Positions 21,104 through 32,917 of a stretch of DNA of 53,235 nucleotides are shown here, piece by piece; positions within the stretch are counted from its first letter, which is position 1, and the number at the start of each line of letters is the position of its first letter. Below the pieces are notes generated by a model. It had not been told where the DNA came from. It saw nothing but the letters and a program-made list of their open reading frames with translations, and did not search any database. The DNA lies in contig WELB01000176.1 of NCBI GenBank assembly GCA_009602725.1, positions 189,666-242,900 of the forward strand. Direction: 5' to 3'. Position numbers and translations under genes: made by a program. This DNA comes from Spirogloea muscicola (taxonomy: Eukaryota; Streptophyta; Zygnematophyceae; Spirogloeales; Spirogloeaceae).

Positions 21104-23553
21104 ATGCCCGGCGGCGCCGCCAGGAGGCCAGGCCCGGCACACGCCGCAGCGGGCGTCTTGAGCTCGAGACCGTGTGCCGGCCTATTCGCATGCTGGCCAT
21201 GGCAGGCCTTGCTCGCAAGCGGCCTCCTCGTTGTGATGGCGCTCATTGGATATTTGTCCACGCGCATGCTCCTCATCGAGCTGTCGACTTCATCGTGGCC
21301 GGGCTGCGAAGTCGCCGGGCGGAACTCCAGCCTTCACCCACAGGAGCACACGGGACAGCTGCGCCTGGAGACGGGCGACAGATTCAAAGACCTGGTTCGA
21401 CGGCACTTGCACTATCCCAGTGCAAGCAATCGGGGGCAGAACGACATGGACGACGTCTGGGACGACCCGGATATAAGCTTGTCACACTACAAGAACGGCG
21501 TGCCAGTTCCTTTGCAAACGCGACTGCGCTGCAAGTCGCTCCTCCTGGCGGCGCAGAGCATAACGGGGCGAGGTACGTGTCTGGACTGACGCGAACAACC
21601 AGGTTATTCACGCTGGCCGTAGCGGCTAGACTGTAGCTGGCTGCATTGACATTGTTCTTGGACACCTGCTAACTGTAACATAATAAGAACCTATCGTCAG
21701 TAGCATAGCCCACCGGATACGATGACCTTGAGCATCTTTGCCAGCTGTGTCTGACTTTAGGAGCTGTTAGGAGGCTTCCTCGTCTTCAATCTCTTCGATG
21801 AACGTTCCTAAGAGCTAAATATGCATGCTGAGCCAATCCATTACATTGCTGTCATAAGTGACACATCCCGCACGTCAAGAGGCGCAGGTCTTCACCCCTC
21901 TGAGTCGGAATTTTGAGAACCGTGCTTCAGGAGTGATTGTGGAACTTGGCACTTCGATAGGACACAGTACACGATGCCTTGCTGCAGGCCTTCGCAAGAG
22001 CAACAACCACAATCAGAGCCGCATCTACTCTTTCGGTACATTCAGGCAAACCACCAACATGCTGGCCAAAATGCGGCCCAGCTATGGCATGTCTGGAGAA
22101 CCTTCTCTTCAAACAACACCGGCAAGCACTGAAAGTAGTCTTAAGAGCAGAGGTGTCACTAATCTACGAGCTGTATGTGGTACTACGTGAGTAGGAAGCC
22201 ACATGATGTCGAAGTGGACGTAATCAGAGCCTGTCTTTGCAATCAGAACGCTTCTAGCCAAGCAAGGTCAATCAGGAGGCTGCTTGTGAGATCTTGTCGT
22301 GAGAGGTGCCACATGCACGTGCTAAGAGCTGGTAGCTTCTATCCTTCATGCATCAGGTATGTTGAGTACCTTACAACCTTGGGAATGTAATGTGCGTGCT
22401 CTGGATCCATCTGCTACAGCAATTTCAGGAAGACTTGCTCAGGTCTGCATTGCCTTACATCGAGTTAAACAACGGACATTGCACCTATGAGCTCAATACT
22501 TAGGAAGAGATTGCCTTTGCTTGACATCCTCAGGACATCTTTATTCTAGTGTTCTCAACAACTGTCTGTACAAGCCTTCAGAGCTTTTGTGCTGCAGGTC
22601 GTCACACCTGCTGCTTGGCATCACCAAACCATCGAGCTCCTCATAATACACGCTCCTACAAAGTTGCCCGAGCTGCGAGCTCTGGTACATTTGAAGAAGC
22701 TGAAACAATGTATTGTTGCTAAAAGGGAGTGTGCACAATCACCCCAGTATTAGCAACATGCAGATGAGCTATCCACTCCACTGCTTACAGATGCTTGCAG
22801 TCTGCCCACTCCTGTGATCATTGATAGCATGACTTGTATGTTCGCTTATTATGCAGTTTGTCAGTGTAGGCGAGCTGGCCGTTGGGAGTATCATCAGCTT
22901 CATGCACTTTGCACAGACGGCACTTGTAGACATCGAATCGATAGCCTTGAGCACTAGGCTGTTTTCAGCTGAGCTGTTGCTGAGCTAAGGCCACTGCCAT
23001 GTCATTGTCGCTATTTCATGAGAACTGGTGCTCCACATGAAGCTGATAAGATGCGTCGCATTGAATCTGCAGCTCGAGATATTCTTATTGATGTTCACTC
23101 CAACCAAGGAGCTAGAAGTTGTCGCACTTGACTTCTGCTCCCTTGCGTGGACTTTCAAAGTCAGGTAGATAAGCCGCCAGTATATAGTTCGTAGTAGAGA
23201 CTGTCTGTAGCAATGTAGGGCCATGATAGCATTGGCATACAGCTTCCATGCAGCAAGTGGCAATATGAATTATGAACTAAGGAGTTGCCTGTGCTTCCAA
23301 GCATGGAGTTCCTGGAGTAGTCTACACCACACAAAGGCAAGAGTGAGGCTTGCCTAATGCTAGTCGTCTTCGTGCAATTTGAAACAGGAAGCCACTTTCG
23401 CTAGCTAACCTCGTCATCTACGACCCCATGGCCATACCGAAGAGCCAGTGGGAAACCATATTTGATTCTGCTCGTTCATTGATCATCTCCTTAGGAACCG
23501 AAATGGGCGCCTCATCCAGCATGTGTGATTGCACACTTGAGATTGTACAGGCG
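21104..23553 (+). CDS. Type II membrane protein with class I SAM methyltransferase-like domain (incomplete model)
   Basis: Exon 1 (21104..21572, may start further upstream because an N lies at 20956) encodes a transmembrane anchor (LLASGLLVVMALIGYLS) and a lumenal stem with DVWDDPDISLSHYKNGVPVP. Exon 2 (21880..22035) carries SGVIVELGTSIGHSTRCLAA, which fits motif I of SAM-dependent methyltransferases. Further coding-like exons are about 22082..22172, 22357..22386, 22431..22500, 22599..22740 (TIELLIIHAPTKLPELRALV), 22858..22985 (VGELAVGSIISFMHFAQ) and 23393..23553 (ANLVIYDPMAIPKSQWETIF). The D/H-A-x-K and G-S-I-I blocks resemble the TylF/macrocin O-methyltransferase layout. I could not make all phases agree after exon 4, so the junctions, the C-terminus and intactness are unresolved. 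A Golgi sugar or glycan methyltransferase is a guess. Confidence 0.5.
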
Positions 23554-26500
23554 AGGTAAGAGGAACCACGATATCTGATCAGCCAGGGGTTGGCTAGGAT
23601 CGTGGTATATCACAACGGTACTCTCTACTCCTGTGAGCTTACATTACATTGGTATGTGAGTTTAGGATCACAAGGGATGGACTATGCAGGCAGTGAACCT
23701 GTTTCGTAGCGGATCTTTGGCAGATAGGTCTGGTGCAATCTAGTCGGAAAGTTGCTGCAATAGCATGTCTTCTAACGGAAGTAACAGCATTGGGGCTACA
23801 GACTCGCAGTGGCTATGTCAGGAAAATTCGAGCCAACACACAATATGGTGAGCAAGACTTCTTACAAGATGAATGTGCTCCTCGGCGGCATGTGGCGACA
23901 TATTAATGTTAGCGTTCTAAGTTCTAAGCCGATGCCGATGCTTTGTACAATCCTCCAGTTGCTGCTGCGCATTCAGGAGAAGCACAACTACTCGTCTGAG
24001 CAGCAGGGCCTCTCTCAAGATCTCAGGTTGTACTGCAAAGACAGCAATCAAAGCCCGAACCACCAATTCCACAGAGATGACCATGCAAGTAGGCTTAGCA
24101 ACAATCAGAAGCTGGAGCAAGCTCCAGAGCAGTTGCCATCCACAGTGTCTTTACTACCTATGCCAGGCAAGCCTGAAGTCAAGCTGCAGGCTATCGAAGG
24201 GCCACAGCAGGTTGTGTGGCAGGACAACATCAGCCTTTCATAAGTGCGGCAATATATAATCTTGCCCACTTGTCTTGAAGGTTTTGACACACGTTTCACT
24301 TCTCTTTCTCTTTCATTTCATGCGCCCCGCTCGCCTTCTCTCTCTTGAGCAAACTCTTCTGTTATGCACTTTCAGAAGCCGCTGACAGTTTGTGCCTAAT
24401 AATTTACATCTGCAAGCCCAGCCATTAAATGGCAAAAGATCTGAGCTCGTACTAGGAAACATGCAATGTGTTGCCACAGTTGTGATTCATCTGGTCAAAG
24501 TCCAGCTGAAACTCATAAGGCCAACCTATACAGACCACTGAAAAGCCAGCAAACCTACTGCATACATAGGAGCTTGATTGGGTAGGTCATAAGAGGCTTG
24601 ACATGTCCATGACCTCAGCAGTGTTTAAAAACTCCCAACCAGCAGAGTAAGCTGGCATTGCAGCTCTTGTAAAGAGACAGTCAAGAGGTAGAACGGATCC
24701 TGCAAGCAGAGGATTCAGTGGCCACACTGGCAGCGCCAGGCGACTTGGCAACTGTGTCCCCTCTGCTTTATATGCGCCACAAGAGGTCAAGTAACAGGGG
24801 CTTAATTATGCACAATGTTCTGGAAGTCAAGAACAATCGGGGCTGTGGTAGGTGCAATTGCGACGAACTAATGCTGGCAATGCAGCATTCAGTCGAGGCT
24901 GCTGCAGCATAGTGACTCTCCATACAGCGGTTGGCTTGACTGTGCAGGCAGGCTTGGGAGCAGTCTCCTGGCTAAGGTAGACACGCTGGCAAGCAGGCCT
25001 GCTCGACCGAAGCTCACTCGTGTTTAGCAAGGGCCAGCTCCTGACTGCTTCGTACGAGCGACACATAGCCCATGTCCCATGGCGAATCAACGGAGCAGAG
25101 GCCAGGCGGGAGTGGGGGCGGTGCCTTGGCGCTTGCTTTTTCCCGGTCATGGCCGGGTGGGCTCATGGTGAGGTCCCCCCACAAGCGAGTCGGCGAGAGA
25201 AGGGCGCTGCCGGCCTTGCCATTTCCGTCCTCGTTGAGCAGCCCTGCCCAGCCCTTGTGCCTGTAACAGGGTGCGGCGCACGTCAGAGCTAGCAATCAAC
25301 TATCCGTCTAGGCGCATGCATTGACTGACTGCTGACCCTTCGCTTGCCTTAAAGCTGTAGCTGGGGGCTGGCAGCTACTCGGCAACAAGTTCAACAGTGA
25401 GGACGGGTGCAATGATGGACCAGGTTGCCAGGTGCGGCAGTGCTACTTGTATAGGCTACCCAAATTGGGCCTGGGAAGCTGCAAAGGGTGGGCAGTGCAG
25501 CTGGGGCCAACTAAAAGTACAAGCAGAGGAGGGGAGGGTGGGAGAGGGAGGGGAGCGGATAGAGAGGCGGGGCTTACGGGTAGCAGGTGAGGAGGTCAGC
25601 GTCCAGAACGGCTGCGACGGCCGTCCTCAGCGTGTCGCCAAGGCCGCTCAGCAGCAAGCCGACGGCGGCCTCGAGATGCCAGTCCTCGAGAGAGGAGGCA
25701 GCCGCGCAGCCGGAAGCGTCGGCCCGCGATGCGGGCAGCTGCACTTGCAGCATGATGGCGACGCGCCAGCGCCGGCACGGGCGCCGGCACGGCCGCTCTT
25801 GCGCCCGGAGCCCGGACAGCTTGGCTTGCGAGGGGGACCCTGGCGAGGGCGTCTGTGCCGGCAAAGCTCGGGGCTTGCTGCCAGGCGCGGCGGCGGCTGC
25901 GGTCGCGGCGGGCGGAGGCAGTGGGCGCCCAAGACGGGACCTGGGCTCCCGCGACGGCCTTTGACGCTCGCTGAACTGGGGGAAAGAACGGGTTAAGGGG
26001 AGGAGGGAGGGCGGGGCAGGCGGAGGAGGGAGGAGGGGGAGGGGGCCCCAGATGGAGGAGGGAGGGAGCGAGCGGGGGGGGTTGCGCTGACGCAGCGGGG
26101 GGCGTCACGGCAGGGGGTGGGCATTCGACCACGGGTTCGATTTATCGCCCTAGGCGGGGCCGCCGGTCACAGCGAACGGGGGGCCCGGAGGCGCAAAAAG
26201 GGGGCCCCTCCGCCTGGCCCCAAGTACTCGCCACGTGTCCCTAGTGTGCCACGCGGCGTGAGCGTAAGACTTCCGGGCGCGCCGACGTCATCGTGCCGGG
26301 GGCTGGCCCAGGGCGCCCCTGCCCGCCGGAAAAATTTCTGCACCCCAGCCGGCATCCCTGCCCGCGGGCAGGCCGGGAGTGCCGGGGTTCTAGAAGGCCG
26401 GGGCGGGCCTGACCCCCCCCCCCATTACCGGCCAGAAGCGGAAGCCCCACGGCCGCTTTCATGAAGCCCCAGAATGTCCGATAAGCGATCTGCCAGAACT

Positions 26501-27176
26501 ATTCTTCACGTGGCCACCCATTTCATCCCATGTTTACCCTCACGCCTTCTCTCGTTCGCATCGTCCGGCACCTTTGCAGCCGCTAATCGCTTGTGGGCCC
26601 CTCCAAACCTTTGTCAATTCTTTTTTGGGCTGGATTTTCGCAGCCCTTGCCCCTATTGGGTGTGCCACTTCTTCGTTCGTGAGAATGGCTCTTCCCGTAG
26701 ATGGCGATGGCGATGGGCTTTCGGGATTAGGACTATTTGGGGGGGTGCCGGGGATCCTGGGGTTGCGGGCTCGACTAGAAGAAAGGGCTCGCCCATTGAG
26801 GATAGGGGCTGGAAAAGCCAGCTCACAAGAGAATGAACACTAAACAAGAATGGGGCCAGGGGAAGCGCTAAGAACCCCCCAACATCCCAAGTGCCATCCG
26901 GCAGGCCCTCCAGGGGGCCCCGGTGAACGAGTGGCCAGCCGCGGCTCCCTCAGCTCCATCTGATCCAGCACAGCATTTAGCACGGCAGGTGGGAACGGGC
27001 CCCGCAACCGGCCTCATCGCGGCCGTCTGTCCTCAGCCCCGCGCCATCTCGGCCGTCCATCATTCGTGGCGCTAACCTTTTCCCCGATTGGTGGTATTGC
27101 CGCTGATGCAGCTATCTCATTGGCCGATGGGCCTGTTTTATCTGAATTCTGGAAGAAGTGAGAATTCCGGAACTCN
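23554..27176. other. Long interval without a firm gene
   Basis: 23809-24243 is an open frame with no recognised domain; it may be a last exon of the upstream gene or noise. A weak minus-strand candidate exon is at 25753..25578: ATG, MLQVQLPASRADASG..., helix LEAAVGLLLSGLGDTLRTAV, then a GTAAGC donor. No partner exons or family could be assigned. 25500-26460 is extremely GC-rich with homopurine and G/C runs. 26570-26850 holds two retrotransposon-tail repeat copies, one plus (TTTTTTGGGCTGGA...) and one minus (GGGGCTGGAAAAGCCAG). Confidence 0.5.
27087..27123 (+). promoter_or_regulatory. Paired inverted CCAAT boxes upstream of PGK
   Basis: Two ATTGG motifs (27087-27091 and 27119-27123), 32 bases apart and followed by a T-rich stretch, sit just upstream of the PGK 5' exon. 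Such boxes bind NF-Y in eukaryotes. The N at 27176 separates them from the coding start, so their link to PGK is inferred. Confidence 0.3.
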
Positions 27177-29686
27177 GCGCGCGGCCGGCGCCCCGCGCCG
27201 CCCTCCGCACCTACCGCGGCCTCGTTGCCGGCCGCAAGGACGTCCAGCGCTTCGGCAACGTGTTCGAGGTGCAGCACGACCTGGCCTCCGCCGTCGCCGT
27301 CTCCGTGTCCAAGGCCGGGAGGGGCCGGCGCGCGGTCGTGAGCATGGCCAAGAAGAGCGTCGGTGACCTGACCGAGGCCGACCTCAAGGGCAAGAGGGTC
27401 CTCGTCCGCGCGGACCTCAACGTGCCGCTCGACGACCAGTTCAACATCACGGACGACACCCGCATTCGGGCCGCCATCCCGACCATCAAGTACCTGACCG
27501 AGAAGGGCGCCAAGGTCCTGCTATCCAGCCATCTGGTGAGCGTGCGAGAAGGCTCGCGTCCAGCGTGATCACCACTCCTCGTGCACAATGCAGGCGTCTC
27601 TTGCGCTCCATTCTCGAGGTCGAACTGACCAAGCAGGCTTGGCTTGCTGGCCGCAGCAGCATTTGCAAAGTGGGGGCCTCACTAAGATGATCAGCTCCTC
27701 AGCTTGCCTTGCAAAGGGCTGACCAGTCCTTTGCAAGTCTATCTACCCCCACCTTGTCATCTTCGGCGCCAGGCCACGATCATTGTCTTTGCAGTCGTCA
27801 GTGCACTGCAAGATCCAACAGCAAGAGGAATCAACATAGAGCTGAACAGCTGATCTGCAGTTTTCCTCTGCCTGCCGCTGTGGACCAGGGCCGCCCCAAG
27901 GGCGTGACGGAGAAGTACCGCTTGACGCCCCTTGTTGGCAGGATCTCAGAGCTCCTTGGATCGAAGGTAAGGGTGCACACGGTGCCTGACTCGCTTCCGG
28001 ATCAACGTGGAGTGAACTGTTGACTATCCAGGTCATGCGGGGGTGTTGGGTACCGGTGACTATCTGCATTGTGGAACTTTGCGTCACCAATTGTGGACAG
28101 CTATCCATCGGCAAAGAATGCTAGTTTGAGCTGTGATTTTGCTCCTTACACATTCTAACAGACTCCTCATGACTTACTGCACAGATTGAAAAGGCTGATG
28201 ACAGCATTGGTGAAGAGGTTGCTGCTAAGGTGGACTCAATGCCCAACGGCTCCGTTCTCCTGCTGGAGAATGTCCGCTTCTACCCAGAGGAGGAGAAAAA
28301 TGACAAGGAGTACGCCAAGAAGCTGGCGGCCAATGCTGATCTCTATGTCAATGATGCCTTCGGAACAGCCCACAGAGCCCATGCTTCTACTGCCGGGGTC
28401 ACTGAGTTCCTGCGGCCATCTGTAGCTGGCTTCCTTCTCCAAAAGGTGGAATCAGATGCCCTGGCTAAGCAATAGTGTGCAGGGTTTCCTTCATTAGTCA
28501 GTTACTTGCAGTTGGAGCCCAAGGCGTCATACTGGTAGGAATGACTGCTCGAAGCGGGACCTTGCGCTTGAATTTGACGCCCTTCACTCCTGTGCTCCAG
28601 GAGCTTGATTACCTTGATGGAGCAGTTGCCAACCCTACCCGCCCATTCGCGGCCATCGTCGGCGGCTCCAAGGTGTCCTCAAAGATTGGAGTTATCGAGT
28701 CTCTGTTGGCCAAGTGTGACATCCTGCTCCTGGGAGGTGGCATGATCTTCACATTCTACAAGGCCAAGGGCCTGAGTGTAGGATCCTCTCTGGTGGAGGA
28801 CGACAAGATTGAACTGGCAAAATCTTTGATGAAGTCTGCGGAGGAGAAGGGTGTCAAGCTCCTCCTCCCCACGGACGTTGTTGTTGCTGATGCCTTTTCT
28901 GCGGATGCCAATACTCAGGTACCAACATTGCAGTGAGCCTCTGTTGAAATGGGAGACAGTAGATGAGCTAAAAGTATTCCAAATGTAGTCTATGGAAAAG
29001 GATGCAAGAACGGGAGCTGATCTACCTCCAGCTTTCGCGCATTCGTACAGAGCCATCCTTAAGTTGTTGCTTTTGGTGCACCAGACGGTGGCGGCAGAGG
29101 CTATTCCCGAGGGCTGGATGGGGTTGGACATCGGCCCTGATTCCATCAAGACGTTCAATGAGGCCCTTGACACTTGCAAAACTGTGATCTGGAATGGCCC
29201 GATGGGTGTTTTTGAGTTTGAGAAATTTGCGGCGGGTACCGAGGTACACTTTACCAAAGCCCTACATCTGACAACCAGCCAGATGACCAGCTACGGCTAT
29301 ATCGCAGAAGTGTGTGGTTTGAAGTGTAGCAAGTTTCAAAGTTGGGCACAATAAGTTGCAGATATGGAACAGCCAGCCTCTGACAAAGGATCCAACAGGA
29401 TGCCTTGTCATAGCACAGCTGTCGAGCAATAAGTGGAGATGACTGAGGAACGAAGCACTGTCTTGTCCTGTGACTGCAGTCTGTGGCCAAGAAGCTGGCC
29501 GATCTCAGCGGCAGCGGAGTGACTACCATCATCGGAGGAGGAGACTCTGTGGCTGCGGTTGAGAAGGTCGGCGTGGCTGACAAGATGAGCCATATATCGA
29601 CTGGCGGAGGCGCTTCCTTGGAACTTCTGGAAGGCAAGGTCCTGCCTGGTGTCGCGGCATTGGACGATGCCCTCGTCACAGCTTAG
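27177..29686 (+). CDS. PGK1: Phosphoglycerate kinase, chloroplast type (5' end interrupted by an N)
   Basis: Exons <27177..27535, 27889..27966, 28185..28445, 28601..28918, 29085..29243, 29480..29686 (TAG); all junctions GT-AG and phase 0. Catalytic landmarks: [86 protein letters not shown] and [14 protein letters not shown] interconverts 1,3-bisphosphoglycerate + ADP and 3-phosphoglycerate + ATP. The Arg/Ala/Ser-rich stretch before [19 protein letters not shown] looks like a plastid transit peptide, which points to the Calvin-Benson cycle, although one PGK may serve both compartments. The initiator ATG is not visible and is probably lost in the gap at 27176. A TGTAA motif (29724-29728) shortly after the stop resembles the green-algal polyadenylation signal. 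Confidence 0.96.
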
Positions 29687-30399
29687 ATGCCCAACTCAGA
29701 GCCGCCAGACTTGTACCATGCCATGTAACGACATGCTCCCTCCCATTGTTCCCTTGCGTTCACATTCTTGCTCCTGACAAACTTGAGTTTTCTCGCCCTC
29801 GCGGCAAGAACGGCATTCAGTCTGGGCCTAAGGGTCAGTAGGCTGACTTGACTTCAGTAGGTATGGGTGCATCACGTCAAGGACAGCACAGGTTGCTTGG
29901 TCAAGCTTGTGATGCTACTCATTGTGGAAGCATGATGGAGAAGGTCAGAATAGCATACAGCAGGATGGCTTTGCTGGGGTGGTGAGGTGCAACAGATGAC
30001 TTGAGCAATTATCATGGATGAAGCGGCACTCAGCACCAGCTGCACAGGAGGTGAATGCCCACATTTTGCAACCAAGTTCCACATTGGAATACGTAGAAGG
30101 GTCAGGATTCCGGGTGAAAGAGTGCAGTGCAGGAAGCATGGAGAATGGGCGACTGACTCACGGTTTGGGCGACTGACTGTTGGGTCCCACTGTGGCACGA
30201 CTGTGCATGACCCTACTAGCGGTGCACAAACGAAAGCAGAGCTACTCTCACCTGTGCTACCAGTCAGTTCTAGAGGCTGTGGATTGGGTTGGGCCAGGTA
30301 GCTCACTTGATTAGGCCACGGTAGGCCAGCCCAGGTCAAGCAACCACGCAGAGTGAGAAAGAATGCGGCTGCTGATATATGAAAAGAGCGGCTTGAACG
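29687..30399. other. 3' flank of PGK, nothing recognised
   Basis: Apart from the probable PGK 3' UTR I see no gene, RNA or repeat with support. Confidence 0.4.
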
Positions 30400-30589
30400 C
30401 TAGCCAGGTGCATACAGAGGGTGTTCATGACTATATCAGCGGAGCCACAGGCTAGGTGGGCGCTCTTAGTACCCCAGTGTCAGCAGTAGGATTTCAGATG
30501 AGCTGAGGGGAGGAAGAGTGAGAGGTAAACCTGTTGAATATAGAAATATGGTGAATCAGTGGGTCGCTAGAATCACCCACTCCGCCTTT

Positions 30590-30910
30590 TCTGCAAGGCC
30601 GATGAGAGTCTTCCTTTGTGCTTGCCAGCTGCATATCTGTCTTTCTTGCGACGACGAGTTTCGGCCTATTTGCAGTGTGCCCAGGCTAATGCCTTGCACC
30701 AGAAAGCTGGGCGAGCTCTAGTTGGTGGCAGAAGGGCTTCTTATCTGACATCTAGTATGCAGGCATCGATTAGCGACCTTCATGTTTTGACCCGCGGTTA
30801 CTGAGCGGGTCATTCTGCTGTAGGTTATGTAGGTCTTGATGTGCTTGCCTTTGTACTTGGCCATTTGGCCTTCGTTTGTTTCAAATACACGAAATTTGCC
30901 TAGATAAGGG
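30590..30910 (+). mobile_element. Degenerate retrotransposon C-terminus and 3' UTR, plus strand
   Basis: The end of an open frame reads ALHQKAGRALVGG ... SISDLHVLTRGY with TGA at 30802-30804. It matches the HQRAGRAL...SLSDLFVLTRGY tail of the other copies. The following 3' UTR includes GTGCTTGCCTTTGTACTTGG (30840-30859) and TTTCAAATACACGAAATTT (30880-30898), found in inverted orientation near 48040-48100. It is truncated at the 5' side and not functional. Confidence 0.65.
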
Positions 30911-30949
30911 AGGCCCCGGCAGATCGCATTATTGACCCGAACAATCTTG

Positions 30950-31115
30950 TGGCTCTGAGTGCGGCGAGGCGGCGCTGTGTGCGCGGCTGCTCTGTGTGCG
31001 GCGAGGCGAGCTGTGTGCGCGGCGGCTCTGTGTGCGGCAAGGCGGCTCTGTGTGTGCGACAGCTCTGTGTGTGCGGCCAGGTGGAGCTGAGTGCTCGCCG
31101 GCTCTGTGTGTAATC
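30950..31115. repeat. Imperfect tandem repeat (GCGGCTCTGTGTGCGGC-type units)
   Basis: About eight diverged units of roughly 17-24 bases, each with CTCTGTGTG or GCTGTGTGCG followed by a GCGG core, lie head to tail. The open frame on the minus strand here (repeated TQ/PHTE) is a product of the repeat, not a gene. Confidence 0.7.
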
Positions 31116-31207
31116 AGGCAAGCCTTTGTGTTACTCTGAACTCATTGTGATCATGTCCGCGTCTGCGTCCGCATTTGCACCAAGACGAGGACGGTCTGCC
31201 GGTCCTC

Positions 31208-32107
31208 CTACCTCAAGACAGGAAGTGGCTGTAAGACATGAAGGACAGGTACAAAATGTAGATCGTGAACAGCAGGTTCAGGTTGCAGATCATGGAAGAC
31301 GAGGGCAGGCAGAGCAAGAGTCGTTTCAAAATCCCCTCTTTTATTTGCAAAGCGGCTGCTTTGTATGATGCTAGCTAGTGGCCACCTTGCGTCCTTTCAT
31401 CTGCAGAGGGATTGGAATCCTGCTCTACAAGCAGGATGCACCTGGAAAGCATGAAAGCGAGATGATTGAAGGCGACAAGAGAAAGTGACAGCGCTTGAGT
31501 GAATACAAGACGTGCATCCCATAGTGGACAGTCATTGGACTTGAGGGGCAAGGAATCAGCAGGCACAGTGCCACGCACAGTTCTCAGCGCCGCTGGTGAG
31601 CTGGGGAAAGCAGGTTGCTTAAGCTTCCCGGCTTCTTGAAACCTTGTCCATTGCTTTCTGGACTGGCCTTTCAACAGCCATCGCCCCCTTTTGGAAGAGC
31701 GTCTATCTTGTTCTGGCAGGCTCTTATGTTCCCGGCTGCAAGTCTGTGTGAATTGTAGCTGCCAAGTCCGACTTGCAGCTGCTGACTTGGGTGGCCACCA
31801 GTGGTAGCCACTGGTATTTGGTTAGAACTCTCTTCCTTCTGGTACTGCCGGAGTAGTTTGCTTTTCGTGCTGGGGCCTCTTGACCTTGTTTGTAAGTAGG
31901 GGCTGGTTTCACAGACGTTGGAAGAGCTTCTTCCCTCCTCGGACCCTAAAGTGAGAGAAGGTTCGCGGTGCACATGACGTGAAAGGTGAAACGACTCTTG
32001 CTCTGCCTGCCCTCGTCTTCCATGATCTGCAACCTGACCCTGCTGTTCACAGTCTACATTTTGTACCTGTCCTTCATGTCTTACAGCCACTTCCTGTCTT
32101 GAGGTAG
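31208..32107. repeat. Inverted repeat with ~121-base arms
   Basis: Arm 1 (31208-31328) and arm 2 (31987-32107) are near-identical in opposite orientation, separated by about 658 bases. Both encode the same peptide-like frame (EVAVRHEGQVQNVD then GQVADHGRRGQAEQESF), in plus for arm 1 and in minus for arm 2. On the minus strand that frame continues past arm 2 to about 31671 with HREPSLTLGSEEGRSSSNV. This suggests two oppositely inserted copies of one retroelement coding segment, perhaps ORF1. No known domain was recognised. Confidence 0.7.
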
Positions 32108-32620
32108 AAAGTGCTCGCCCTGAGAAAAAGGGGGCCAGCAAAGCCAGCCCAGAAAGAATGGACAAAGTCCGAAAGCCAAAGAGCGAAGAAACACACAGCT
32201 AGGCAGCTAGACAAGAAGACACAACGAAACCACAGGAAGCTCAATACCCACGGGTGAGCAACATCAGGTCAGAGTAGCTCGACGCCGGAAAAGATGCATT
32301 CAGACGCGACCCAGAAGCAGCCGCGAGAGCAAGACCGGCACGCGAGTGGACGGCATGAGCAAGAGAGCGCTGGAGGGACACGGAGAGCCGCATCCGAAAG
32401 AGAGAGAGAAGGCGCGCGGGGCGCATGAATTGAAAGGGAGGCCAATTCAAGCCAATACATTGTTCAGGACAGAGTCGAGTGCAGACTAAACAATGCTACA
32501 TAATACGGAGACCTAATCTAAGGTACCTAAGATGACATTAGTACCCACGGGTGAGCACAAACAAATCTGACAAGCTAACTTGGGGAGCTGGAGCGCCGCC
32601 ACGAAAGCCGGAGGCAAAGA
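32108..32620 (-). mobile_element. Two tandem 5'-truncated retrotransposon copies, minus strand
   Basis: Copy one: codons 32450..32241 end in SSYSDLMLLTRGY-TGA. Its 3' UTR carries the GGGCTGGCTTTGCTGGCCCC hairpin, at about 32128-32150 on the plus strand. Copy two lies just upstream: SLSDLFVLTRGY-TAA (TAA at 32540-32538), then a 3' UTR ending in the GCGCCCCGCGCGCCTTCTC block at about 32405-32425. That block abuts the truncated coding start of copy one (ATGCGGCTCTCCGTG). The two copies are therefore head to tail. Confidence 0.75.
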
Positions 32621-32917
32621 GAGAAGGCGCGCGGTGCGCATGAGATTGAAAGGGAGGCCAATTCTAGCCTTACAAATGTCTTTTTAACTGGGTAATGAGC
32701 TGGCTAAGGGGGACACTAAATATCCCCGAGTGAGCACATGCATATCTGACAAGCTATACTCCGAAAGACCTGGGCCAGGGAGCCGGCCGCGCTGAAGCCG
32801 GGCAGCCCCCCTGGCAGACCCGGCCGCCGCTCGATGGCCTGCCGGGCAAGCCGCTGGAGGAGATTCAGCCAGCCGCTGCCATAAGCCCCGTGGGGGGAAG
32901 GCGCGCGCGGTGCGCAT
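32617..32917 (-). mobile_element. Truncated retrotransposon copy with lost stop codon, minus strand
   Basis: The tail reads YSLSDMHVLTRGY but continues LVSPLASSL, so the stop is mutated (GGATATTTAGTG). The 3' UTR ends at the GCGCACCGCGCGCCTTCTC block (about 32617-32640). It is closest to the copy at 20.4-20.8 kb (shared GGCTAATTC... and ATGCATGTGCT wording). Upstream it joins the 3' end of the next copy at about 32895. Confidence 0.68.

Noticed and set aside
25596-26132. 178-codon minus frame rich in Pro, Ala and Ser
   Set aside because: Composition follows GC runs, there is no family motif, and overlapping frames on both strands are equally open.
26130-26150. GGGTTCGATTTATCGCCC, resembling a tRNA T arm
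   Set aside because: No matching A box or acceptor stem upstream; the flank is homopolymer-rich.
30900-31121. Minus open frame with repeated PHTE/RTQ residues
   Set aside because: Direct translation of a tandem DNA repeat with no start context or homologue evident.
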